From an uncultured Eggerthellaceae bacterium (lineage in GTDB: Bacteria; Actinomycetota; Coriobacteriia; Coriobacteriales; Eggerthellaceae): a stretch of 14,733 bases of DNA. Location of the stretch: the NCBI GenBank assembly GCA_910588095.1, contig CAJUQH010000027.1:1-14733 (forward strand), written 5' to 3'. This document shows positions 1 to 6,477 of the stretch, piece after piece. Each line of letters starts with the position of its first letter. The stretch's first letter is position 1. A program made the position numbers and the translations under genes. The notes beneath the pieces are model-generated. The model saw only the letters and a list, made by a program, of their open reading frames with translations. It did not search any database and was not told where the DNA came from.

Positions 1-318
1 GCTCGAGCGGTAGACCGCGATCTTGATGGTGGTGCCGGTTGCTGCGTCTCCTGTGGTGGCAGCTGCCTTGGCATCAGCGGATCGGGTCTCAGCTTCCGGA
101 GCCTGCGCGTCCGAGCCGGCTGTGCCGGCCGGGCCTTCCGTGCCAGCTGCGCCTTCTGGATTCTCAGAGCCTTCCGCAGCGCTTCCTGCGACCGTCCCGG
201 CTACCGTCCCCGCTGGGCCATCATCGGCCCAAGCCAAGGGCACCATCGAGAACGTGAGGACGAATGCCACTAGGGCAGCAACAACCTTACGAGAAAGAGA
301 AGCGACCGAGGCTCGCAT
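1..318 (-). CDS. Secreted protein, N-terminal fragment cut by the window edge
   Basis: The minus strand is open from an ATG at 318 to the first base of the window, giving 106 residues with no stop. Residues 1-31 form a classic Sec signal peptide: Arg and Lys at positions 2, 10 and 11, a hydrophobic core at about 12-26 (VVAALVAFVLTF), and an AWA cleavage site before Asp32. The following 60 or so residues are a low-complexity linker rich in Ala, Gly, Glu, Thr and Pro, with repeated GTVAGTVAG and AGTEGPAGT. The fragment ends as a possible folded domain begins (TTIKIAVYRSS). A strong Shine-Dalgarno, GGAAGGAG, lies nine bases before the ATG, which fixes the start. Signal peptide plus acidic linker is the usual head of large coriobacterial surface proteins, so this may resemble the giant gene at the other end of the window. 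The mature function is not visible. Confidence 0.8.
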   Translation of the reverse strand, partial: MRASVASLSRKVVAALVAFVLTFSMVPLAWADDGPAGTVAGTVAGSAAEGSENPEGAAGTEGPAGTAGSDAQAPEAETRSADAKAAATTGDAATGTTIKIAVYRSS

Positions 319-389
319 GGCGACCGGCTCCTTCCGATGAGCGTGCGTGACATCACACTGCGGAGGAGGCCCTTGCGCTTGAGCGTCTT

Positions 390-428
390 AGCGACTGGTG
401 GGTAAGGAGGGCATCCACCACAGTCGCT
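390..428. repeat. Hairpin in the leader of the secreted-protein gene
   Basis: AGCGACTG (390-397) pairs with CAGTCGCT (421-428), and GTGG (398-401) pairs with CCAC (415-418), leaving a two-base bulge and a 13-base loop. No T run follows on either strand, so it is not an obvious terminator. If the promoter at 453-480 is real, the hairpin lies in the 5' untranslated leader of the gene at 318. It overlaps the outer end of the nested inverted repeat by three bases, and its loop region AGGGCATCC (408-416) is also the inverse of GGATGCCCT at 486-494. Alternative folds are therefore possible. Confidence 0.55.
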
Positions 429-578
429 GAACTGCGAAATTGCGAAAACTTCTGATTACTCACAAGAAAACGAATTTCAAGAGACGGATGCCCTCTTCAT
501 CTCGTTTTCTATATGAGAAAACCAGCAGAATGAGTATTCGGTTTTCGCAACTTCTCTTCTAAGAAATCGCAGTTCAGC
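426..578. repeat. Nested imperfect inverted repeat, about 153 bp
   Basis: Four pairs of arms are nested around a common centre. GCTGAACTGCGA (426-437) pairs with its exact complement at 567-578. TTGCGAAAAC (440-449) pairs with GTTTTCGCAA (541-550). TACTCA (457-462) pairs with TGAGTA (531-536). AGAAAACGA (465-473) pairs with TCGTTTTCT (502-510). The element is AT-rich (23 of 60 bases are G or C at 421-480), in contrast with the nearby genes. It could be a foldback or MITE-like element, an invertible promoter segment, or a cluster of regulator sites. No target-site duplication is visible at its ends and no recombinase is present in the window. Confidence 0.7.
453..480 (-). promoter_or_regulatory. 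Candidate promoter for the left-edge secreted protein
   Basis: On the minus strand a -35-like TTGAAA (475-480) and a -10-like TAATCA (453-458) are separated by 16 bases and point at the gene starting at 318. The leader would be roughly 130 bases long. The promoter would lie inside the nested inverted repeat at 426-578. The match is moderate and AT-rich DNA produces such matches by chance. Confidence 0.3.
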
Positions 579-664
579 ATTCGTGAGTGTAGCAAATCGC
601 CCTTCCCTCTTTCAAGAGCACTCAATCTCGAAACAGAACTGGGGACTAATCCGTGAGCTGAAAC

Positions 665-685
665 GACCCAGCTGGGTCTCCTTTT
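665..685 (+). terminator. Probable rho-independent terminator ahead of the Fic gene
   Basis: GACCCAGCTGGGTC (665-678) is a perfect 14-bp palindrome that folds into a five-pair stem with an AGCT loop, and it is followed by TCCTTTTT. The T run is only on the plus strand, so it would stop rightward transcription. No gene on the plus strand ends before it, so it must insulate the Fic gene from transcription starting within 319-660, or end an unrecognised short RNA. The stem is short, so strength is uncertain. Confidence 0.5.
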
Positions 686-710
686 TCGGCCTAAAACGAG
701 TCATGCGCGA

Positions 711-801
711 GTATAAATAACAGCCACCTTAGACCCCCCTTATTTATACTTTTCGCGAAATCGTATAAATAAGCGCTTCTTCTTTGCGTTCTTATTTATA
801 C
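711..801. promoter_or_regulatory. Symmetric four-half-site operator array at the Fic promoter
   Basis: Four exact copies of the 10-mer GTATAAATAA occur at 711-720 (direct), 740-749 (inverted), 763-772 (direct) and 792-801 (inverted). Each direct/inverted pair encloses exactly 19 bases. Start-to-start steps are 29, 23 and 29 bases, so the two palindromic sites lie 52 bases apart. Between them is the perfect palindrome TTTCGCGAAA (751-760), whose centre (755.5) almost coincides with the centre of the array (756). The half-sites contain -10-like sequences (for example TATACT at 797-802), so a bound protein would compete with RNA polymerase. The Fic protein just downstream carries a winged helix and is an obvious candidate for the binder, but this is inference. 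Confidence 0.75.
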
Positions 802-836
802 TCATTCAAGAGGAATAGCGGGCAGAAAGGGGCCTC

Positions 837-2093
837 ATGGACTATAGAGAGCCAGCAACGCTCTACCATATGGATGCCTCTCCATCGCGTGAAAGCAACC
901 TGAAAAAGCTCATCGAGGAGCGCCGCTCTGCTTCCTCTTCTTTCGCTGTGGGCTATTCAATCGAAGCAGGCGAGCTGTTCTTGGGCGTGCCCCGCACCCT
1001 TTCGATTCTGCTGGAAAAGGTGTTACGCCGTGAGCGCAAAGTATCGAAACTCATGGGAGCCGTCCCTGGCATTGCTGGCGACGAGGTCCTGCGGAGCCTT
1101 GCTTTTGACGAGGTCATAAGCAGCAACCTGATAGAGAACATCCATAGCACTCGGCGCCAAATAGAAGAATCGCTGGAAGCCTCCTCCCAGGAAAACACGA
1201 AGGCTCGACGCTTTCGCGAGTTCGCGCGCTTGTACCTAGAACTCGTAGATGGCGATTCCGCGCTTCCTCGCACTCCTGCCGACATACGCGCCATCTATGA
1301 CCGAGTAATGGACAGCGAAGATCTGGAACATGTCCCAGACGGTAAGCTATTCCGCAAAGATGAAGTGCTCATCACCGATGGAGCAAAGGTCCGGCATACA
1401 GGCATCGTACCCGAGAGCAAAATCATTGAGGCTATGGAAGCGATGCTACGCATCGTGCAGTCCGACGAAATGCCATCAACCTATAGCGCGCTGGTCTCGC
1501 ATTATATCTTCGAGTATGCCCACCCGTTTTACGACGGAAACGGCAGAACGGGGCGCTATCTTCTCTCGCTCTTCCTGGAGGAGGCTCTTTCCAAGCCGAC
1601 GGCGCTGTCTCTTTCGCGTGTCATAGCCGAGAACAAAATAGCGTATTACCGGGCATTCGAAACCGTCGAAAACCCGCTCAATCATGGAGAGATGACGTTC
1701 TTCGTAGAAACGATGCTCGAGTTCATCCTTACAGCACAAGGCGAGCTGATTGAGAAGCTCGAGTCAGCAAAAACCCGCTATGACCTTCTGTGCAAGCACA
1801 GCTCCCGGCTTCAGCAACAGAATCTGTTTTCGGAAAAAGAAGCGACTCTCATATTCATCCTTGCGCAGCAAGCATCGTTTGGCATGTTCGAAGATATGGC
1901 GGTAAGCAGGCTCGCGAGCTTGTTGTCTTTGGGTGTACAGCAAACGCGCAAATACCTGGCCTCGCTTGAGGGGCAAGGCGTCGTGAAGAAGACTAGGAAG
2001 CGCAACCCGCTCACATTCTCGCTCAGCGAGAAGTTCGAAGCAGAAACTTTCCCGGAGATACACGGGGATTCGGCTTCCAATAACTCGGCTTAG
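837..2093 (+). CDS. Fic family protein AMP-transferase with C-terminal winged helix
   Basis: This 418-residue protein should transfer AMP from ATP to hydroxyl side chains of target proteins in the cytoplasm. The catalytic Fic motif HPFYDGNGRTGR is at 229-240, with the essential His229 and the phosphate-binding DGNGR loop. An inhibitory-helix motif of the (S/T)xxxE(G/N) type is seen at 96-101 (SNLIEN), upstream of the Fic core, so this is a class II, self-inhibited enzyme. Residues about 332-398 look like a winged helix (LASLLSLGVQQTRKYLASLE), as in other Fic proteins with a DNA-binding tail. AAAGGGG lies just before the ATG and fixes the start. The gene is closer to even base composition than its neighbours (31 of 60 G or C at 1381-1440, against 42 of 60 in the next gene), which suggests acquisition by transfer. 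No antitoxin-like partner is adjacent. Targets are unknown; the operator array upstream suggests autoregulation. Confidence 0.9.
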   Translation: MDYREPATLYHMDASPSRESNLKKLIEERRSASSSFAVGYSIEAGELFLGVPRTLSILLEKVLRRERKVSKLMGAVPGIAGDEVLRSLAFDEVISSNLIENIHSTRRQIEESLEASSQENTKARRFREFARLYLELVDGDSALPRTPADIRAIYDRVMDSEDLEHVPDGKLFRKDEVLITDGAKVRHTGIVPESKIIEAMEAMLRIVQSDEMPSTYSALVSHYIFEYAHPFYDGNGRTGRYLLSLFLEEALSKPTALSLSRVIAENKIAYYRAFETVENPLNHGEMTFFVETMLEFILTAQGELIEKLESAKTRYDLLCKHSSRLQQQNLFSEKEATLIFILAQQASFGMFEDMAVSRLASLLSLGVQQTRKYLASLEGQGVVKKTRKRNPLTFSLSEKFEAETFPEIHGDSASNNSA

Positions 2094-2333
2094 GGCGCCT
2101 GTCCAGCCCGACTTCATGGATGCGAGTTGAAGCAGTTGTGGCGAATTCGTCGATGCCCCGCAGGGTATTCCGCAAGCGCTCCAGCCGTGCAATAATGGCA
2201 CGTCTTGATTTTCCCGCAACGGCGCCTACCGCCGCTGCATCAGGCAAGATGCCCAACCAACGCACCCGATTCTGCCCCTTCGCGACCCGACCTCAAGCCG
2301 AGCCGCCCAAGAGACAAGGAACCGAACGAACCT
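2094..2333. other. Intergenic region between the Fic and transporter genes
   Basis: No confident gene, terminator or promoter is seen in these 240 bases. One weak candidate is a minus-strand frame of 80 codons starting with GTG at 2265 and ending at 2023, antisense to the last 71 bases of the Fic gene. It has an AAGGGG nine bases before the start and a basic helical stretch (SRRAIIARLERLRNTLRG). It matches no family I recognise and may be chance or a gene remnant. Confidence 0.4.
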
Positions 2334-3296
2334 ATGGCTGAGCTCATCAAGAAGGTCCCCATCCCCACTGCCGGCGTCGCGCTGGGCCTTGCGGCCCTGG
2401 GCAACCTGCTGCAACCCTACAGCGACATGGCCCGCGGCCTGTGCGGCGCGCTGTCGCTCGCGCTGGTGCTGCTGTTGCTGGCGAAGATCGTGCGGCACCC
2501 CGACATGATACGCGCCGACTTCAAGAACCCCATCCTGGCCAGCGTCTCCGCCACGCTGCTCATGGCCATCATGCAGCTTTCCACCTACCTTGCTCCCGCA
2601 ACGCTGTGGGGCGGCTTCGCCCTGTGGGCGATGGCCATCGGGCTGCACTTGAGCCTCATGGCGTGGTTCACCGCGCGGTTCATCCGCCGCTTCCAGCTCA
2701 AAGAGGTGTTCCCCACCTACTTCATCTGCTATGTGGGCATCATCGTGGCATCGGCCACGTCGCCCACCTACGGCGCTGAAGCGCTGGGCTACGGCCTGTT
2801 CTGGTTCGGCTTCGCCTGCTACCTGGTGCTGCTGGGCGTGATAACCTACCGCTACGCCAAGCATGAGGTACCCGAAGGCGCCCGCCCGCTGTTCTGCATC
2901 TACACCGCGCCCATGAGCCTTTCGCTGGTGGGATACCTTGCCACCGCCGCCGACCCCAGCCCGCTGATGGTGGCCGTCATGCTGGTGCTGGCCCAGGCGT
3001 TCCTGGTGCTGGTGCTCGCGCGGCTGCCAAAGTTCCTGGCGCTGCCGTTCTACCCCAGCTACGCAGCCATGACGTTCCCCTTCGTCATCACCGCGACCGC
3101 GCTCAGCCAGGGCGTGGCGTTCCTGAACGGCCTGGGTGCGGGCCTGCCGCTGGCGCTGGACGTGCTCGTGCTGGCCGAGATGGGGCTGGCCATAGTCATG
3201 GTAGGGTACGTGACCGTGTGCTACCTGCAGTTCTTCTTCAAGCGCGCCGAGCAGCCCGTGGCGCAACCGGCTGCGATCGAGGTCATCGCCGACTAG
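2334..3296 (+). CDS. TDT (TehA/SLAC1) family membrane transporter
   Basis: This 320-residue integral membrane protein has about ten hydrophobic helices, roughly at 8-26, 33-53, 66-86, 90-115, 124-143, 148-172, 182-202, 207-229, 240-263 and 270-300. That is the number expected for the tellurite-resistance/dicarboxylate transporter family, related to TehA and the plant anion channel SLAC1. The N-terminal VPIPTAGVALGLAALGN and the YPSYAAMTFPF segment at 240-250 are typical of the family; the TFP segment contributes to the pore in TehA-like proteins. Substrate cannot be read from sequence: anions such as C4-dicarboxylates or sulfite are possible. I place the start at the ATG at 2334 because the protein begins with family-like sequence there, with AAGGA 13 bases upstream; a longer frame from 2205 adds only Pro/Arg-rich residues without family character. 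Composition is high GC, like the core genome. It converges on leuS with a 27-base gap. Confidence 0.85.
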   Translation: MAELIKKVPIPTAGVALGLAALGNLLQPYSDMARGLCGALSLALVLLLLAKIVRHPDMIRADFKNPILASVSATLLMAIMQLSTYLAPATLWGGFALWAMAIGLHLSLMAWFTARFIRRFQLKEVFPTYFICYVGIIVASATSPTYGAEALGYGLFWFGFACYLVLLGVITYRYAKHEVPEGARPLFCIYTAPMSLSLVGYLATAADPSPLMVAVMLVLAQAFLVLVLARLPKFLALPFYPSYAAMTFPFVITATALSQGVAFLNGLGAGLPLALDVLVLAEMGLAIVMVGYVTVCYLQFFFKRAEQPVAQPAAIEVIAD

Positions 3297-3323
3297 GCTG
3301 CGGAAGGCCCCAGCGCACGTCGC

Positions 3324-5882
3324 CTAGTTGGCCACGATGTTGACCAGGCGCCCGGCCACATAGATGACCTTGCGCACCGTCTTGCCCTCCAGCGCGCTGC
3401 TGATAGCCTGCTGGGCCGCAGCCTTCGCAGCTTCCTCGTCGGCATCGGCGGCCACGGTTATCTTGGCTTTCACCTTGCCGTTCAGCTGCACCGCCAGCTC
3501 CACCTCGTCGGCCTTCGCCTGCTCGGGGTCGAACTCGGGCCACGGCTGCTCGTGCACCGAGCCTTGGCCTTCCAGCGCCGCCTGCCACAGCTCCTCGGCG
3601 AAGTGCGGCGTGATGGGCGCCAGCAGCTTCACCAGCGTTTCAGCCACCTCGCGGCAGAGCGGGCCGCCGGTCTCGCAATTCACGCGATGCTCGGCCGGAC
3701 GCAGCCGCAGGAACGCACCGGTGGCGTTCGTCAGCTCCATGATGGCCGCCAGCGCCGTATTGAAGTTATTGCGCTCGAAGTCCTCGGTCACCTTGCCCAC
3801 TACGCGATGACGCTCGCGCTTCATGGCCATGGCCAGCTCGTGGGCCCGCGAGGCATCGGCCTCGGGATCGAACAGCGTCTCGTCGCCCGCTTTGCCCACC
3901 AGGTCGAACACGATGCGCCACACGCGGTTGAGGAACTTGTACATGCCCGCCAGGCCATCCTCGTTCCACAGCTTCTCCTTGTCGGGCGGCCCCATGAACA
4001 GCATGGCAGCACGCACGGCATCGGCGCCGTACTGGGCGATCATCTCCTCGGGGCTCACCACGTTGCCCTTCGACTTGCTCATGACCTCGCCGTTGGCGTC
4101 GAGCACCATGCCCTGGCACAGCAGGTCGGTGAAGGGCTCGTCGAAGTCGAGCATGCCGGCGTCGCGCAGAACCTTGGTGAAGAACCGGCTGTACAGCAGA
4201 TGAAGGATAGCGTGCTCGATGCCGCCGATGTACTGGTCGACGGGCATCCACGCGTTGGCACGAGCCGGGTCGAACGGCGCGTGCTCGTTATGCGGGTCGG
4301 TATAGCGCATGTAGTACCAGCTCGAGCACGTGAACGTGTCCATGGTGTCGGTCTCGCGCTTGGCCGGGCCGCCGCACTGGGGGCACACGGTGTCGGCGAA
4401 GCCGGCGTGGGTGGCCAGCGTTTCGCCCGCGGCCAGGTCGATGTCCTCGGGCAGGCGCACAGGCAGATCCTCCTCGGGCACCGGCACCACGCCACAGGCA
4501 GGGCAGTGGATGGCCGGGATGGGGTTGCCCCAGTAGCGCTGGCGGCTTATCAGCCAATCGCGCAAGCGGTACTCCGTGGCGCGCTTGCCCTTGCCGGCCT
4601 TCTCCAGCGCCTCGACGATAGCCGCCTCGCCCGGCGAATGCTTGCCGCCCACCATGCCGGTGTAGGGGCCGCTCTGCACGAGCGTGCCTTCGGCGGCGTA
4701 GGCTTCGGGCCAGTCCACCTCGGTTACCACGCGGCCCTGCTCGTCTTTGAGCTGCGGGAACAGAGGGTCGTCATCACCCAAGATGATGGGGATGATGGGC
4801 AGCCCGTACTTGCGCGCGAACTCGAAGTCGCGCTGGTCGCCGCAGGGCACGGCCATCACGGCGCCGGTGCCGTAGTCGGCCACCACGTAGTCGGCCACCC
4901 ACACGGGCACCTTCTCGCTGTTTATAGGGTTCACCACGTAGCGGCCGGTGAACGCGCCATGCTTCTCGTGGTCGCCCTGGGCGCGCTCGACGGCGCTCAC
5001 CTTCGACGCGGCCTCCACCAGAGCCATGACCTCGGCCTCGTGCTCGGTGCCCGCCACCAGGTCGTGCAGCCCGGCGTACTCCGGCGCCAGCACGAAGAAC
5101 GAGCAGCCGAACAGCGTATCGGCGCGCGTGGTGAACACGGTGATGGTCTCACCGGTGGGCTCGCCTTCCGCCGACAGCAGCTCGAAGTCGACGTTGGCGC
5201 CTTCCGACTTGCCTATCCAGTTGGCCTGCTGCTGCTTCACGTTCTCGGGCCAGCCGGTCAGCTGGTCAAGGTCGGCCAGCAGCTCGTCGGCGTAGTCGGT
5301 TATCTTGTAGTACCACTGGGTGAGGTCCTGCTTCTGCACCTCGCTATGGCAGCGCCAGCAGCGGCCTTCGATGACCTGCTCGTTCGCCAGCACCGTGGCG
5401 CATTCGGGGCACCAGTTCACGGGGCTGTTGCGGCGCTCCACCAGTCCGCGCTTCCAGAACTCGAGGAAGATCCACTGGCCCCAGCGGTAGTACTCGGGGT
5501 CGCACGCCACCACGGTGCGGTCCCAGTCGTAGCTGAAGCCCATGCGTTTGAAGCTGGCACGCTGGGTGTCGATGTTCTCGTAGGTCCACTTCGCGGGGTG
5601 GCTGTGGTGCTTGATGGCGGCGTTCTCGGCCGGCAGCCCGAAGGCGTCCCAGCCCATGGGGTGCAGCACGTTGAACCCGCGCATGCGCGAGTAGCGCGCC
5701 ACCACGTCGCCGTAGGTGTAGTTGCTCACGTGGCCCATGTGGATGTCACCCGAAGGATACGGGAACATCTCGAGCACGTACTTGCGCGGCTTGTCGGATT
5801 GCTCGTCGACGGTGTAGAGGCCGTCCTCCTCCCATTTCAGCTGGAGGCGTGGCTCTATCTCATGAGGGTCATAGGCTTTCAT
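3324..5882 (-). CDS. leuS: Leucyl-tRNA synthetase
   Basis: The enzyme charges tRNA-Leu with leucine in the cytoplasm, using ATP. The class I signature HIGH appears as HMGH at residues 48-51 and the KMSKS loop as MSKSK at 601-605. Two Cys4 zinc-knuckle-like sites are visible (WCPECA with CWRCH, and HCPACG with CPQCG). The CP1 editing domain carries TTRADT and GDQRDFEFARKYG, which match the hydrolytic editing site, and DWLISRQRYWG marks the return to the Rossmann core. The length of 852 residues is normal. Two in-frame ATGs lie six bases apart; GAAGGA is nine bases before the one at 5882 but only three before 5888, so 5882 is preferred. A near-consensus -10 box at 5919-5924 gives a short leader with no room for a T-box. 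The long open frame antisense to it is a composition artefact. Confidence 0.97.
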   Translation of the reverse strand: MKAYDPHEIEPRLQLKWEEDGLYTVDEQSDKPRKYVLEMFPYPSGDIHMGHVSNYTYGDVVARYSRMRGFNVLHPMGWDAFGLPAENAAIKHHSHPAKWTYENIDTQRASFKRMGFSYDWDRTVVACDPEYYRWGQWIFLEFWKRGLVERRNSPVNWCPECATVLANEQVIEGRCWRCHSEVQKQDLTQWYYKITDYADELLADLDQLTGWPENVKQQQANWIGKSEGANVDFELLSAEGEPTGETITVFTTRADTLFGCSFFVLAPEYAGLHDLVAGTEHEAEVMALVEAASKVSAVERAQGDHEKHGAFTGRYVVNPINSEKVPVWVADYVVADYGTGAVMAVPCGDQRDFEFARKYGLPIIPIILGDDDPLFPQLKDEQGRVVTEVDWPEAYAAEGTLVQSGPYTGMVGGKHSPGEAAIVEALEKAGKGKRATEYRLRDWLISRQRYWGNPIPAIHCPACGVVPVPEEDLPVRLPEDIDLAAGETLATHAGFADTVCPQCGGPAKRETDTMDTFTCSSWYYMRYTDPHNEHAPFDPARANAWMPVDQYIGGIEHAILHLLYSRFFTKVLRDAGMLDFDEPFTDLLCQGMVLDANGEVMSKSKGNVVSPEEMIAQYGADAVRAAMLFMGPPDKEKLWNEDGLAGMYKFLNRVWRIVFDLVGKAGDETLFDPEADASRAHELAMAMKRERHRVVGKVTEDFERNNFNTALAAIMELTNATGAFLRLRPAEHRVNCETGGPLCREVAETLVKLLAPITPHFAEELWQAALEGQGSVHEQPWPEFDPEQAKADEVELAVQLNGKVKAKITVAADADEEAAKAAAQQAISSALEGKTVRKVIYVAGRLVNIVAN

Positions 5883-5918
5883 CAGCATGTTTCCTTCGGT
5901 CGATTATCCGTGCAGACC

Positions 5919-5924
5919 ATTATA
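5919..5924 (-). promoter_or_regulatory. -10 box of the leuS promoter
   Basis: A perfect TATAAT reads on the minus strand 37 bases before the leuS ATG. No good -35 hexamer is seen 16-18 bases upstream. The implied transcript start near 5912 leaves a leader of about 30 bases. Confidence 0.6.
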
Positions 5925-6111
5925 TAGGTAGAGAAGGCCCCGAGCTGTTCGCGCTGCCTGTAGGTTGCTTGCGAGCTAGCGAGAAGCCTTGGGGCACGTG
6001 CGGCATGCGCGTGACGCGGCTGAGTGCGCTTTGATACACGAGGGAAAGCGTCAAGGCGCATGATGTGCGTGCACCAGGGCTTCGCAGCGGCAGCTCGTTC
6101 CGCTCGCTGCG

Positions 6112-6435
6112 TCAGCACGAGCGGAACACCAACCCGCAGTTCCAGCACTCGTCCGCGTCGGCCGGCACGTCGGCAGCACAGCGCTTGCAGGTGGTATGGG
6201 CCCGCGGCTCTTCCGCCGTGGGCACCTCGCGCGCTTGGAGGGGGAAGGGCAGCGAGGCAACTGTCGGCTCCGCCGCAGGGCTGCCACTGGCTACCCCCGC
6301 AGCGGTGGGACCTTCCGCGGCCTCAACACGTGCGGTCCCCGCGTGCCGGGCGTCCTCAGCGCCTTGCCGCGCACGCTTGGACGCCACAATGCCCCGGGCG
6401 TCAAGCAGGCGCTTCTTGCGGTTTTCGGGTACCAT
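6112..6435 (-). CDS. Small protein with C-terminal zinc ribbon
   Basis: This 107-residue protein has a basic N-terminus (MVPENRKKRLLDARGIVASK), a flexible Ala/Glu/Pro-rich middle at about 25-80, and a C-terminal zinc ribbon with Cys83-x2-Cys86 and Cys97-x2-Cys100 (CKRCAADVPADADECWNC). A further Cys is the last residue. It has no signal peptide or membrane helix and is probably cytoplasmic. Such ribbons bind zinc and often contact nucleic acid or proteins; the specific role here is unknown. GAGGTG eight bases before the ATG supports the start. It is transcribed divergently from engB, with 42 bases between the two start codons. A GC-rich hairpin (GCAGCG/CGCTGC arms within 6083-6111) lies just after its stop but lacks a T run. 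Confidence 0.75.
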   Translation of the reverse strand: MVPENRKKRLLDARGIVASKRARQGAEDARHAGTARVEAAEGPTAAGVASGSPAAEPTVASLPFPLQAREVPTAEEPRAHTTCKRCAADVPADADECWNCGLVFRSC

Positions 6436-6455
6436 GGTTCCATCACCTCACGCCC

Positions 6456-6461
6456 ATTGTA
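6456..6461 (-). promoter_or_regulatory. Possible -10 box for the zinc-ribbon gene
   Basis: TACAAT reads on the minus strand in the 42-base gap between the two divergent start codons, 20 bases before the ATG at 6435. That leaves a very short leader, with the Shine-Dalgarno close to the transcript start. No clear -35 box is seen. Confidence 0.3.
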
Positions 6462-6477
6462 CAAGCGAGGCCCGCCC

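Noticed and set aside
488..562. 24-codon plus-strand frame inside the nested inverted repeat
   Set aside because: It has no convincing ribosome site and lies in palindromic DNA. There is nothing to support translation.
711..801. CRISPR array
   Set aside because: The repeats are only 10 bases long, alternate in orientation and have short fixed spacers. This fits an operator, not CRISPR.
2205..2333. N-terminal extension of the transporter
   Set aside because: The added 43 residues are Pro/Arg-rich and unlike the family N-terminus, which begins naturally at 2334.
2226..3266. 346-codon minus-strand open frame opposite the transporter
   Set aside because: It is a Gln/His/Gly-rich shadow of a gene with clear membrane helices and has no recognisable domain.
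3552..5927. 791-codon plus-strand open frame opposite leuS
   Set aside because: It is antisense to a complete leucyl-tRNA synthetase with intact motifs. Its His/Val/Gly-rich sequence is typical of the shadow of a GC-rich gene.
5889..6111. T-box leader for leuS
   Set aside because: A perfect -10 box 37 bases before the start leaves a leader too short for a T-box, and no T-box core sequence is seen.
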